A program made the position numbers and the translations under genes. A stretch of 64,000 bases of DNA, from NCBI RefSeq assembly GCF_048544455.1, contig NC_133537.1:19281541-19345540 (forward strand), written 5' to 3'. Source of the DNA: Silene latifolia. Taxonomy: Eukaryota > Streptophyta > Magnoliopsida > Caryophyllales > Caryophyllaceae. The notes below the pieces were generated by a model that made no database searches, was not told where the DNA came from, and worked only from the letters and a program-made list of their open reading frames with translations. Shown here in pieces: positions 1-12,683 of the stretch. Positions within the stretch are counted from its first letter, which is position 1, and each line of letters opens with the position of its first letter.

Positions 1-662
1 GATAGGACCGCTTCTAAAAAATTCCACTGTACTCGGTCATAAGCTTTTGCCATATCGAGTTTTAGCGCCATATGCCCTCCTCCACTACGACCATTCTTCA
101 TGTGGTGGAACTTTCAAATGCCACAAGTATATTATCCGTAATAAGCCGCCCAGGAGTGAACGCGTTTTGATTTTCCGACACAATATCCCTCAGAAACTGT
201 TTTAACCGGTTCGCAAGTACTTTAGATACAAGTTTATAGACCACATTACATAAACTAATAGGTCTAAAATCGTTCATTCTGTCCGGAGCTTTCTTCTTAG
301 GTATAACTTATAAGTACTATATTAGTCGAGTTTCAGCCCTCCGGGAAAGATGTGCCATTTAAAATATTAAGGACCGAACGAACTACAGCAGGACCAACAA
401 TATATCAATAAGTTTAATAAAAAAAGTCCATTCATACCGTCGGGTCCTGGGGCCTTCAGCGGATGCATCTGACTCAACGCCGCAACGACCTCTTCACCCC
501 TGTACTCGTCCCGAAGAATTGCATCCATTGCCTCTGTAACCACCACCCCCCTCCCAGAATCCCCTCAAAACTTTCCAGTGGGCCCGTCGCGAACAACCCC
601 TCGAAATACTCCACTGCTGATGAATGAGTTTTGTCGTCAATCCTCACACCAAAAACAACTTA
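1..662 (-). mobile_element. L1-type LINE, reverse transcriptase fragment
   Basis: Read on the minus strand, this stretch encodes the start of a plant L1-type (non-LTR) reverse transcriptase. From about 660 downwards one sees the pre-RT segment, then the APGPDGM motif (about 434-462), a segment like [14 protein letters not shown] (about 235-285), the NQNAFTPGR-like motif and finally the catalytic AYDRV motif close to position 1. Frameshifts break it, for example around 540-570, so it is a dead copy. The window edge cuts the rest of the RT. It is collinear with the LINE ORF1 at 30861-31971 on the same strand. I infer that the two are halves of one LINE separated by the Athila nest. The endonuclease domain expected between them is absent. 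Confidence 0.85.
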
Positions 663-2252
663 TGAAACTCACAAATTAAGTAGTATAATAAGGGGATCGT
701 TCGCAAAGATGGGGTGGATTTGTACTTGGTTTGTTTAAATCCATCTTTAGTCAGAAAACAAAGAAAGTGGAGATAATAACTAAACTAAGACTAGAGCAAC
801 TAAAAGCAAGTTAACTTAGATAATGATATGCAAACAATTGATGGAAAACTAAAGTCTTTGGGTTCCCTTAAGCAAGTTAAACTAGATATGGGTGTCAACA
901 AATTTTGGGTAATTTAATGCCTAGGATTATGGACTAATTACTTAGTCACTCCTAAAGTAGAACACAAAATCATCACAATGCATTCAAACTCATCATAAAC
1001 ATACTATCAAGCACCCACATAAACTCTCATCTATGAAGATACTAAGTATAAAGTGAAGAAAGGTATGAACTTTCATACACACAATTCATCAAATACCTTG
1101 TATGCATGTTTACAAAGACAAAATAATCACCCAAAACTCAAATATTAACAACCCATATTAATAGTTTAACCCTCACTTAATTCCCCCTAAATCTAGAGGG
1201 GAACTACTCACTCATGGTGGATGAACAAGTATGAATGGATGAAGAACAACACACAAACATAACAATAAACATTATGCCAATTCAAACAACAATTAAAATG
1301 AAACAAAGATGTAAACAAGTGAAAACTAAAGTAAACAAGGAAAGAAATTATACCAATACTTAAGAAAGATTCAAGCTTTGGATTAATAATGGAAGAATTT
1401 CTTCAAAAATCTTCTCTTACAAACCCAAATAACAAAGGTAAACAATTGAACTAAATTAGATCTACACTAAATTGCTAAGTAATTAAGGTTTGATTAAGGA
1501 AAGATTAGTACTTGATTATGGAAAGCTTAACATAAATTGGAAAATAATTACTAGTCTAGGGTTGTGTGTACAAGTGAGTTATAAGAGGGTATATATAGTC
1601 TTCCATGAAATTAGGTCACAAATGAGGGACAGGTGCTGAAATGCGCCATTGTTGCTCTGTGTCGGCTGTCGGTTTGGCTGCCGGCAACGAGTCCAATTCC
1701 AATTTGGAATTCTTCAACTTCAAAATTTGCCTATGTGTTGGATTGGTGTCTCTGCCGGTTGGTCAGCTACTGGCCTACCGGCAAAGAGCACCTCTACTTC
1801 TTCTTTTCCTTCCTTCTTCTTGAACTCCCTGCCCTGCCACCGACTGCCGGTCGCGCGCCCTTTTTTCTTTTGGCCCAAAATCTTCATTTTTCTTCTAAGG
1901 CATGAAGAGAGGATTCCCCACCGACTGGCCGGCCTACCGGCAGAGAACTCTCTCAGCTTTTCTTCAATTTCTTCTTCCTTGAAGGTATGGAGGGGGGTTC
2001 CCTGCCGGCTGCCGGACTACCGGCAGAGAACTCTTCTAAGGATTTATTCCACTTCTTCTCCCATGGAAGCACTTTGGGACTCCTTTCTTGCTTCTGTTCT
2101 CCAATCTTGACTCATTCCCTACAAAATGAGACGGACACAAGTAGTATGGGAGTTACGACACAAAATGCAAATAAAAGGGATAGAAACCATCCTGAAACGC
2201 GTCAAAACGAGCGGGAAAAGGGAGGAAATGCTAACCAAATAAACACGCATCA
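663..2252 (-). repeat. 3' LTR of Athila element E
   Basis: On the minus strand this begins TGATGCGTGT, the same first bases as the LTR of element C, and ends in CA, about 1,590 bp in all. A purine-rich stretch sits just upstream, at 2253-2272. LINE coding sequence begins immediately beyond position 663. A TATA-like string (tatatatag) lies near 1590. Positions 1630-2035 carry the CCGGC palindromes described separately. No second LTR copy is present in the window, so the LTR age cannot be estimated. Confidence 0.65.
1633..2035. repeat. CCGGC palindrome cluster in the LTR of element E
   Basis: At least five clusters of CTGCCGG/CCGGCAG half-sites occur, the clearest at 2002-2026 (CTGCCGG, then a second CTGCCGG, then CCGGCAG) and 1926-1943. 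The half-sites form imperfect hairpins with a short loop around CTA. They raise the local GC content sharply above the AT-rich surroundings and create spurious open frames, none of which looks like a gene. Confidence 0.7.
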
Positions 2253-2272
2253 AACTTTCCCACACTCGAGTC
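2253..2272 (-). other. Polypurine tract of element E
   Basis: On the minus strand the sequence GAGTGTGGGAAAG directly precedes the TGATGCG start of the 3' LTR. This is the expected place for the plus-strand primer of an LTR retrotransposon. Confidence 0.5.
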
Positions 2273-4728
2273 TTTCTCGTCCACGATGTAGTAACCAAAA
2301 CAAGACTAGGACCCTTAACAAAAACTAATAACTTGCAAACTTTATTTATAATATCCGAATCGGGTTTAGCTTCACCCGGAGCCCTTTTAACTCACAATTT
2401 GACACTTCATGAGGTGAAGTGCCCTATTGCAAGACAAGTAAGGTCTTGCTACAAAACTTTGATTCAAAATGGCACTAAACTATCAAGTAAAGCATGAAAA
2501 TGAATCAGTCAAAATGCATACACACTTGCCTCATTTAAGTGGAATTTCTCAAAACCGAACAAAGAAAGTCATTAGTGGAGGATGTCATCTCAAGGTCTTA
2601 CCAAGGTGTTAATCCCATAGATCGTTGCTATACTACCAAGATTTACACGATACACACAAGATTGACTCCATATCAAGCCCTTGACCGAAGGAGACCCAAG
2701 TACCACCTCTCACGGGTTTCACTAGTCACTCAATGAAGAACCGGGTGATTTTTGTGAAAGAAGTAACCAAAATCACTCCCCTAACTCGACTTGCAAGGCA
2801 TGTCCCTATTCTAATATGGTACTCCATCTAATATCCGCAAGAGAAGTGTTAAAATGATGCACATACAAGAGAGACAATCGTGTTGTAACGGGGCTTGGGT
2901 TAGGTGGGAAGGAGTTGGTGCAAGCACCGTTTTAGGACATGTGGGGCTAGAAAGTTAAGTAGTCGCCACATCTAACCAACTCACTAAACTCTACCCAATG
3001 CAAAATAACTCTCACAAAATTCGGCGAAGATGGTCGCCATTTCCAAAAATCAATACTTTTCAAAAGAAAATTCAATTGCAAATGTCATCAACCCTCTTAT
3101 TAGACACAAATACCTCATTCTTTTCTTTTCTTTTTCATTTCTGTTTCTCTTTTTTTTTTGATTTTTTTTCTCCCATTTTTTTCCATACTTGTAAACCTCT
3201 TTTTCAAGCAAAAATAATCGACATTGAAGCATCGTCACATTCATGTGATCCCAAAAATGATTCACGTCAAGGAGAGTTAAAATTCCAATCCAAATATACT
3301 TCAACTAAACAACCACAACAACGAACTACTCAACAATTGGTGAGTTGTTTATGGAATGTAGTTAATTTGGTTGGCAAATGAAATGACAAGGCTAGGCTCA
3401 AAATGAGTTAACAAAAGGGAAATATGACTCAAGGGTAAAAAAAAGGCTATATGTCTATGTGAGGTTACTTTATTACACAAACATTATTGTCTTAATATGC
3501 ACATCAACATTTCTACGACATACTTATGCGTTCTGATAAGACATACCACGTAAGGAGGACTACTCACAATTCCTAAACGAGACCGATTTGATGGACCGGC
3601 CAAATGGAGGCTCTATCCTCACATTTGAGTAGTTTTGTCGGTCCTAGGTCAAGTCTTGGGCCTAACATGGTCTCACAAGGTGGTCGACACTCGATTGTTA
3701 AGCTAGTATTCCCGGGTTTTGCAAGTAAGAACCCTAACATGTGTCATCAAAGGGTACGAGTTATCAAGAGGAAATAACACGGGCAAAACGGTTATCATCA
3801 TTGGCGACACATACCCTTCATATTTATACTCTCTATGCAACTATATATATATACAAGAAGCAACGTGTATGAAATGGAACTAAACATATGAACCAGCTAC
3901 GTGAATGCAAGAGTGAACACATATATACACATCTAGTCTAAATGCACACAATATCTAGTCCTAACAGCACACCAACAACACACGCATATCCAAAAAGTTC
4001 CAAAAGGGAACATCCACATCAAATATCCCATCCTCCTCCATGCTAATATATACAAAAAGAAAAGGAAGGATAAAGGAGAAAGGATTTGAAGAATTTTACC
4101 AAGCGTCTTCTCCGATGCATTGCGTGCATTGCCTATCAAAATGGTTAGAACAAAGCAATATATGCAATATAAATAATGCAATATTTATGGAATTTTTCAA
4201 TTTTTTTTATTTTTTTAGGCATTTTTTAAAAAATTTCTCGAATTTAGTATTATTTACAAATATATACAAAATGAATATTTTCCTCCCTACACTTAAGATG
4301 GACATCGTCCTTGATGGAACGAAATGTAGGGAGGAAATAGGAAAATAAAAGACATATTTTTGTCTTTTGAATTTTTTCTTGAAAATAAAAACTTGTTTTT
4401 GTTGTTTTTGAAATTTTTCTTAAAATAAAATAACTTGTTTTTTTTTTGAATCCTCCCCACACTTGATATTTACAATAATCCAATAACGAATGAAGTGTGG
4501 TTAGGAGGCAAATTTTTGAAATAAAAGAACATATTTTTGGATTTTTAAATATTTTGGAAATAAATAATATGTTTTTTTTAAATAATAGAATTTCCTCCCC
4601 ACACTTATTTGTTTACATAATTTCCAATGGAAATAAATGTGTGAAGGAAATTCGGAAATGAAATACATGCTTTTGTAAATTTTTTCATTTTTCAATTTCT
4701 TTGTGATTTTGAATAAAATGCAATGCAT
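2273..4728 (-). other. 3' noncoding region of element E
   Basis: This 2.4-kb stretch lies between the 3' LTR and the copia A insertion. Open frames here are short, do not agree with any family I know and contain low-complexity T-rich or A-rich runs (for example 3110-3185). I see no gene. It is best read as the long 3' untranslated part typical of Athila elements. Three purine-rich hairpins occupy its far end (4280-4650). Confidence 0.5.
4280..4650. repeat. Three successive hairpins with purine-rich arms
   Basis: Three inverted repeats lie at 4280-4337, 4450-4508 and 4591-4650. Each has a left arm close to TCCTCCCCACACTT and a matching right arm, separated by 28-35 bp, and each is followed by a T-rich spacer. 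Read on the coding strand of element E, the arms give AAGTGTGGGGAGGA, which resembles the polypurine tract next to its LTR. Confidence 0.7.
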
Positions 4729-4733
4729 GTTCT

Positions 4734-5356
4734 TGTTGGAATAAGTGTCCTCCGACAATAATGCGATCACAACTATCGATCATGATGATCACATGTTTAA
4801 ATCTCATATTTAAGAATACATGAGGGATGTAATATTTTACAGTCAACTGGTCCACACATATCAGTAATGATTGGCTGACTAGAGTTTGACATTACTGTCG
4901 TGCGATGGTGGTGATCAGTTGATCCCCTTAGGTCATACCTATAGGAAAATACTCTCTACAATTTGTGAAACATTTTAGAGATAGAAAACTCACAAAATCA
5001 TCTCCTCTTAACCGAAATAGAGGAGAACAAAATCAATATTTTGTGTCCAAAATTTAAGCTTGTTTTAATTGATACTAGTCCAATATTAATTAAAATATTA
5101 AGGGTATTCCTTGGGTATAAGCTTTTGGGAGAGGTTCTAATTTGAACCTTTGTTCATCCATTGTTGGAAAGCTCAAGAACTAACAAGAAGGAGATCTTGT
5201 TGGTGCCCAAAATCCAAAAGACAAATGTAAGAAGTGACGATTTCTTCTCTAATCTTGTTTTTAGTTTGCATGCATAAGATCTTGTATTTATTTTATGACC
5301 AAATAAATTAATTCATATATGAATATGTAAACTAATGATATTAATGAATCATAACA
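4734..5356 (+). repeat. 5' LTR of copia element A
   Basis: It starts TGTTGGAATAAG and ends TAACA, and matches the two ends of the 3' LTR at 11401-12683. It is the shorter of the two copies. Confidence 0.9.
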
Positions 5357-5372
5357 AGCGGTATCATGGCCT
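5357..5372 (+). promoter_or_regulatory. Primer binding site of element A
   Basis: The sequence AGCGGTATCATGGCC directly after the 5' LTR resembles the complement of the plant initiator tRNA-Met 3' end (TGGTATCAGAGCC). The same site follows the LTR of element B. Confidence 0.65.
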
Positions 5373-7560
5373 TAGGTTGTTTGCATGCAAATCGATTTAT
5401 TGTTTTTCCGAGTTAATCTTATTAACAAATAAAACTTGTAATTTTGTGTTTATTATGATATATCACGAAATCACTTTGCATGTTAAATTTTCTGGTCCTA
5501 AAATGTATTTGGGATATTTTGGTTTAGTTATGGATTTTATTGTTCATTTTATATATTATTGACATTAAAATATGATTTTTATGAGAAAAATGTCATTTTT
5601 GGACGAAAAATAGCTAAACTTCAAACTTCCAGTGATTTTTGGATATGTTTTCACATGTAATACATATTAATGGCCTGTAAATTGTCATGTTAAAATAAGT
5701 TGTTTTGCTCGAAATATGAATTTTATAAGTTAAAGTCGTATTTAAATGGGTAAATAGGTTAATATGAGTTATTTTTCGAATATGGTCATGGAAATTTAGT
5801 ATGTTGTCACATGCAATGTTACAAGATGTATGTAAAATATTTGGCTTTAGTGAAGTCTTTTTGCATGATTTATGAATTTTTGATGAAAAATCACATAAAT
5901 AGTGACTATAATTAGTTTTAATGCTAAAACATACTTCATGACTAAAGAAAAACATCACATGTTGCATTTTATTATATATTTCAGATCTAAAAGTGAAAAG
6001 TTGATGAAAACAAAATTTTCTCATATTTTAATGGTCATATTTGTTAAAACCGATAAAACCGCAACATTGTTTTTCTCGATAATTTTTCGAAATTTTTAAC
6101 CTAAGTTTTGAACATTATGAGTGTCGTGGTATTTTTCCAGAATGTTCATGAGTTTAAATTTCATAACATAAATTTTGTATTTTTGGTCCATAATGAACAA
6201 TATTAAGAAATCAAGTTGAATTATTGTCATAAGGTTAGTGAAGACTAAGTTTTAAGTCCTAATATGGTTAAGGTAATTAACTTGTACATAAATATGAATT
6301 TATGTAATTATTGTGATTTCACGCAAATCCATAAAAACCGATAAAATATACGATATTGGCTCTTAAAAGGCGATTTAGCATAAAATTAAGCATGTTCATA
6401 CATATTATAATGCTGCATTTTATTTATGATTGTCATATTTTAATTTTATGTAATTCTTTGAATTATGTAATTTTACTTAGTATGGCCTTAGTTTTTAATT
6501 GGTATTTCCCGAAATGTATGGGAATATCGATTCGGTTGTAATTATTGTGATCTCGTATCACCGTTTTGTAATTTAATAGATTTATTTTTATTTTTATTAC
6601 AAATGTATAATAGGAAATTATGTAATTTTTTATTTATTATTTGTAATTTTCCCGGAGTTTCCATGAAGACGGTGTTACCTCGAGATGCGTGCCAAGACCG
6701 AAGATCAAGGGACCAAAGGAGTTGGTTTCGAATTTGTAATAGTTTATTAGATTTACTATTTTAGGAAGGTCATACTAGGATTTTATTTTTATGCTTTGCA
6801 TTTTATTTATATGTTGCATACATCGCTAAATCGCCATAACTAAACATGCATTTTTTAAATCGAGTTTATCGACCGTGTCAATTACAATTATCGTAGTTCA
6901 CCGCTTTAGTTCACTTAAAACATGATAGATAATAAATTGACATGACCTCTCGCTAAATAAACAATTGAGACTTAGCCTTACCAAAAATTAGAAACCATGA
7001 AAACCTATTTCGTGAGGGAGTGCGCTCGGCCAAACCGGGGTACAAACCTTGTTACGTAGGGAAAGTGGGTGATAAATGTCTATCCACCGAATTCATATTG
7101 ATGAGGGTTGTATCGCCAAAGCGTGCCCAAGTTAATGTGAATTTGGATCATGGACACATTTATTCGAACTTTGGGTTGAACTCAACAAAAGTATTCTCGA
7201 CCATAGCCGGATGTGTTTTGGGCTAAAGATAAATATTAATGTAATTTTATCGACCAAGAGTTCTAAAAGTAGAATCGATTAAAGAGTTAATCCACCGAGT
7301 TATATTGATGAGGGTTGTATCGCCAAAGCGTGCCCAAGTTAATATGAATTTGGATCTTGGAATCATTTATCATAGTTGGGTAGAGGTCACTATGTAAATG
7401 TTTTACTTGTTAAATTATTTACAAGTATTATTATAACGATAAATGTTTTGTTTTCATTATTTCGTTAATCATATTGTTCTAATTCTTTACCTCAAATTAT
7501 ATACGATATCATTTCGATTTTAGTTCAAATCTCCATTAAAACAACGTAACTAAAGACAAA
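5373..7560 (+). other. Long untranslated leader of element A
   Basis: About 2.2 kb of AT-rich sequence without a credible gene, collinear with the leader of element B (19013-21267). It contains two copies of a short unit ending CGTGCCCAAGTTAAT (7099-7139 and 7305-7347). Confidence 0.6.
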
Positions 7561-10500
7561 TTTGAATTTTCTTCTAAAACCTCGTGTTATCCATTGGAAG
7601 GATCTCTTGTGAAGAGTATAGATAAAAGTTATTCGTGATTAAAAGGGTTTTTGATTCTTGACTAACATATCTACTTACAATAAATTGTTTCTCATGTGCT
7701 TAATTGAGTTAAGTACTTTGAAACGTTAAATCATTTTGGTAACTAGATTTGTTGGAAATCGTAATTGACCAAAATACCGCAACCACTTCAATGAAAGTTT
7801 TAAGACTAAACAAACGAATGAAGAGTAGTATTCATGAATTTCAATTTTGCTTCTCTTAGCAAAGACTCATTGAAATGAGTGGGAATATTCTCTTAAACCG
7901 TTAAGAAAAGGATGAGGTTTAAAGAAGTAAAATAGAATGGAATTGATACAAGGTACTGGTAAAAGTAAAGTTATTGAGAATAACGATACTAAACCTATCA
8001 ATCCCGACCGATAAAGTTTCCATTGTCTTAATTGTTGGACGCTAGAAAAGAAACTACCCCAAATTATTGAAGAATCAACAAGTTAGTTGTGGGACATCTA
8101 ATGGGACCTTCTTCTTTAAATGTTTATTTGATTGACATAAATTTTGCTAGTACTACTTCGTCAATATTAGAAACCGGTGGTGGTTTTCATCATTGTATTT
8201 GATACATAGGATGATTAGAATATGACGACTAGCAACAATGATGTCGAGAGATACAGTCATTGTGTACTCAATCTAGTTTTGGGTTTATATTTATACCTTA
8301 ATTATGACTATTAAGTGAATAAACTCTAAATAAGAATATAATTTTGTTAAGATACAAAAGAGGTTTCACTTTTGTGACCCTATACACCATGATTTGATGT
8401 ATGGCTAGGCCATTATCAAAGGTGATTATATTCTAAACCAAACTAGAATGATATATCATGTAGATGATGCAAGACTCAAATTGGTAACCCAATATTAAAC
8501 CTTAAATTCTGGAATGATGAACGCAAAGAGTTATCGAGTACTCTTGGAACCATTAGATTTTTAATCTCATGGTATATGCGTATCTTGTATTCAAAGCAAG
8601 ATGTCTCGTACCTTTGGTGAAAAGGAGATCGAGGTTGTAAATCATTGATCCAGATAGGTTGATCATTTTCTTTTACCAACGATTTAAGTTGACACTAATG
8701 TGTTCACTTAATAAGGTAAATAGAGAAATCTTTGAAGAAGTTCAAAGAATCACAATTTTGTCGTAATGAGATTATCAAAGTAAAGACTTTGATATAAGCC
8801 AAAGGAAATGTGATATAATATCAGAAATTAATCTCTCTTAGCACGCATTATGGGATAATGTGTGGCTGGGTAAAGAAATCAAACGCTATTCGATATGGTT
8901 TGGACTTTAATCAAGTTACTTTGAGTTACTTGATCCTTCTGGGGATTTTATCATATTGTCTAAATTATTTTTCCGCTAAATCTAAAATATGAAATGGTAG
9001 GGTACCATGCTTGTAAGTTTTCACAAGAAACAAATGCTTATTTTTTCTTTCAATAATCACGAGTACAACAAGTTTGTGGCTCGTGAAGCTGTCTTTCTAG
9101 AATACAAGTTTATTTCTAAAAGACGGAGTGGGAGAAAATATTCAAGAGTCACAAAAGAATTGTGTCAAAAATTGTATGAAATTTGTATGTCGCAAGAAAC
9201 TGTATTCTCTTGGCTACATGAAGTTGTTTCTTCGAAACCTAGGAGGTTGAACTCATCACTTGTTGAAGATGATGAATTCGTGTTACTTTTAGAAAGTAAA
9301 GAGCTTGCAACTTACAAAGAAATTGTTTGATTCAAGTTACTTCTGGAAAGTAATGATCATATGACTTAAATGAGAGTGTTTAAGTCACAACTCAATACAA
9401 GGCTTAGAGCCATGAAAATCCGAAATAAATTCCAAGTGGAATTGTTGGATATCAAAGAGAGATATCAAAGTTTGATTAGTTGCAAAGTGTTTTGCACTGT
9501 TCAGATCTTCTTAGGGATTGTATTTCATTATGATGATATATAACGAGTGAATCTAAAACCCACTTCTTCAATTAGAAGGAATGTATTCAATACATGTCAT
9601 GAGTTTTGTAGATTCTTGCAATCCTAAAATAATGTGCAACTTAAGAGATTGTCTTAAGAAGGACATCAATGAGTTGGAATCAACATTTTGATCATGTGAT
9701 AAAACTTTTCTCAATAGGTTGAGAAGTTGTGTTTATACATGAAGTTTAGTGGGAGTTACGGAAATTTTATTTAGTCTTATATGTGGATGACATATTGATC
9801 ATTGGGAATGATTTGACACTTTTGGAGTATTATAATACATCTTCAATATCCGGATTTATGGAGATCAATCCACATGATATTAGCGTCAAATAAGAAGTCC
9901 TATGTTGATAAGATTCATGACTAGTTCAATCATGTTGAACATATTTGATTGATTCCATTTGCTTCCGGATCAATTAAATGAGTAATGATGTATAACACTT
10001 CATATACTTTGAGTATGATGAATTGTTTCAAAATCGAATTTAAGTAATAGTTACCAAGTAGCCATATAGATTATTCTTAAGTGCTTGAGGAAGCATTAAG
10101 GATGGAAAGTTAAGTGTTTTTGATGCAATTAACTAATTTGTGTAAGGGTGTTACACAAATGACAAATGACAATTGAGATTGCGAAAGGTTTCAGACAAAA
10201 CCGTATTCAAAACACCTAAAGATGGTTAAGGAACCATTGTGGCTATGTTTTTAAGAGATGGATTTGTTAGAATCGTTCTAGGCAATAAAGAACAATGAGA
10301 GATGCTTACAACGTAAATTGAGTACACTTGCAATCATGAGATGTGCGAAAGGGATGGGTCCCGCACACTGTGAAAACAGTGGGAGCTGTTCTATGACTAG
10401 AGAGCTTATGTCTAAATTGGATCTAGACATGTACTCATAAAGTTATGTAATGCAAATGTATACATTACAAAGGAAAACGAGTATGTAGTAAGGTTTAGTA

Positions 10501-10700
10501 AGGTACAAGAAGTTGATAAAACCTACTAACCAAAGCCTTCTCATAGGCTTAACATGATGAGTCATGTCATTTCAATTGAATTGAGATGAACAACTACATT
10601 CAGGATCAAACTGGATTTTAGAATATGAAGTAGTAATCAGGTATTGACTATTCATATGTGATAATCGCATTTATCGTTCGAGTTTTTACTTTAAAAACTC
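7560..10700 (+). pseudogene. Decayed gag-pol of copia element A
   Basis: Only islands of copia similarity survive. They are a protease-like segment near 8150-8200, a segment of the kind that ends copia integrase (FVAREAVFLE, about 9075-9110) and the RT catalytic motif YVDDILII (about 9783-9806). Everything between is degraded by many breaks. The order protease, integrase, RT agrees with Ty1/copia rather than Ty3. Confidence 0.65.
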
Positions 10701-11390
10701 TTTTATTACTTTGTTACATCCAAACGGGTTGTAGAGACAATATTGAACCCCGTTAAAGTGAACCCGGATTAAAATGGTATTTGTCCATAGTCACTTGTAT
10801 GGGGTGACGTCTCGAAGTGACTAGAGTGTGATGCGATTGATGGCAAGTTCAAGTGTAATAGAGTCATATGAGATGACTAGTCGATCACATAGGCAGACTG
10901 TTAGGAACACTTTGTCGGGCCTTATGACCGCTTATAGAGTTCTGGCAAATTTATAAAGCCTGGTCGTGGCGAGAGCTACTATAGTATTATAATGAGTCAA
11001 TTCTTTGACTAAAGACTGTTCGCCTAAGGTGGCACAGTTTCAGATTAACTTTGATTTATGTTACTGCGACCTTCGTAAATGGGGTCAAATGGGCATATCT
11101 TGAGTTATGATGGTTGTGGCTAGTCAAAGGGAATAGTGCGATAGGAACTGTCCACCCCTTGTCACGGTTAAAACAATATCTCAGGGCCACTCGAGGAGTA
11201 ATGAACTGGAAATGCTTGGCCACGCTCGGAAGGTATCTATGGTAGATAATTCCGGTCAATCAGTTATTCTCCAGATCGAGGAAACCGCTCTCGATATGAT
11301 CACTTGCAAGTACGACCTGAAAGACACCTTACATTGAGTGGGAGATAGTAATAGGACAAGAGAATTGGTGACGCACACTTGTCGAGGACA

Positions 11391-11400
11391 AGTGGGAGAT
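11391..11400 (+). other. Polypurine tract of element A
   Basis: AGTGGGAGAT lies immediately before the 3' LTR, a classic copia purine tract. It is identical at the same place in element B (25258-25267). Confidence 0.7.
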
Positions 11401-12683
11401 TGTTGGAATAAGTGTCCTCCGACAATAATGTGATCACAACTATCGATCATGATGATCACATGTTTAAATCTCATATTTAAGAATACATGAGGGATGTAAT
11501 ATTTTACAGTCAGCTGGTCCACACATATCGGTAATGATTGGCTGACTAGAGTTTGACATTACTGTCGTGCGACGGTGGTGATCAGTTGATCCCCTTAGGT
11601 CATACCTATAGGGAAATACTCTTAATTGATTATTTAATTAATCGTATGCCGATACGAGTTAATTAAATTGCTTAAAATTGACGGATGATTTTGTGAGTAA
11701 AGTTAACGTGTCTTATTGTAATTCGATTAAATTAGATACAGTCTAAGTAATCGAATTGTTTTATTACTTTGAATATAATATTGTTTACGAAATAATTGAA
11801 ACAGAATGAATAATTTATTATAAATACAAGACGTTGTGATTTATAATTTCATAAACCATTTTGGTACATGTAATTAAGAATTACTAGTTAATTTTGTATG
11901 TGACATATTTTATTAATATGTTGATTTTTAATATGTTAAAAATACATTATAGTGTTACATGTCATGTAACATGTGACACATGACAAAATTGACAAATAAC
12001 AAAATAAAATGGACCTCTCATTTTATGTATATGTGCCGAAAATGGAGGGAGTATGAGAGTTTATATTGTGTTGATTATTTTAATTGGAAACATAATAATT
12101 ATACTCTACTCATAGCCATGCAACCCTATAGCTTTTGAGAAGAGCAACTTTTGCATGCATTGGCCTCAAATACTCCCCCCTCCAACCGGTTTTTTTCCAC
12201 TAGAAAAATGCCAATGGTTTTTCATCTATAATTATTCATTCACTACATTACTTAATTTTTTCTAGTGTTAGAAAAATACTCTCTACAATTTGTGAAACAT
12301 TTTAGAGATAGAAAACTCACAAAATCATCTCCTCTTAACCGAAATAGAGGAGAACAAAATCAATATTTTGTGTCCAAAATTTAAGCTTGTTTTAATTGAT
12401 ACTAGTCCAATATTAATTAAAATATTAAGGGTATTCCTTGGGTATAAGCTTTTGGGAGAGGTTCTAATTTGAACCTTTGTTCATCCATTGTTGGAAAGCT
12501 CAAGAACTAACAAGAAGGAGATCTTGTTGGTGCCCAAAATCCGAAAGACAAATGTAAGAAGTGACGATTTCTTCTCTAATCTTGTTTTTAGTTTGCATGC
12601 ATAAGATCTTGTATTTATTTTATGACCAAATAAATTAATTCATATATGAATATGTAAACTAATGAGATTAATGAATCCTAACA
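11401..12683 (+). repeat. 3' LTR of copia element A
   Basis: This 1,283-bp LTR starts TGTTGGAATAAG and ends CCTAACA. It is followed by the GTTCT target duplication. Confidence 0.9.

Larger units (their letters stand above)
4734..12683 (+). mobile_element. Ty1/copia element A, non-autonomous fossil
   Basis: This LTR retrotransposon runs from TGTTGG to AACA and is flanked by a perfect 5-bp duplication GTTCT (4729-4733 and 12684-12688). It inserted into the noncoding and 3' ORF region of Athila element E. Parts are a 5' LTR (4734-5356), a tRNA-Met-like primer site, a leader of about 2 kb, a decayed gag-pol region in which copia protease, integrase-end and RT signatures can still be recognised, a 3' noncoding part shared with element B, a purine tract and a 3' LTR (11401-12683). 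The coding part has many breaks. Over the shared LTR length I count about seven differences in 620 bp (about 1%), so the insertion is recent. Confidence 0.9.

Noticed and set aside
1633-2328. Several overlapping plus-strand frames rich in Leu, Pro and Ala
   Set aside because: They arise from GC-rich palindromes inside an LTR and all overlap one another in different frames. None has a domain.
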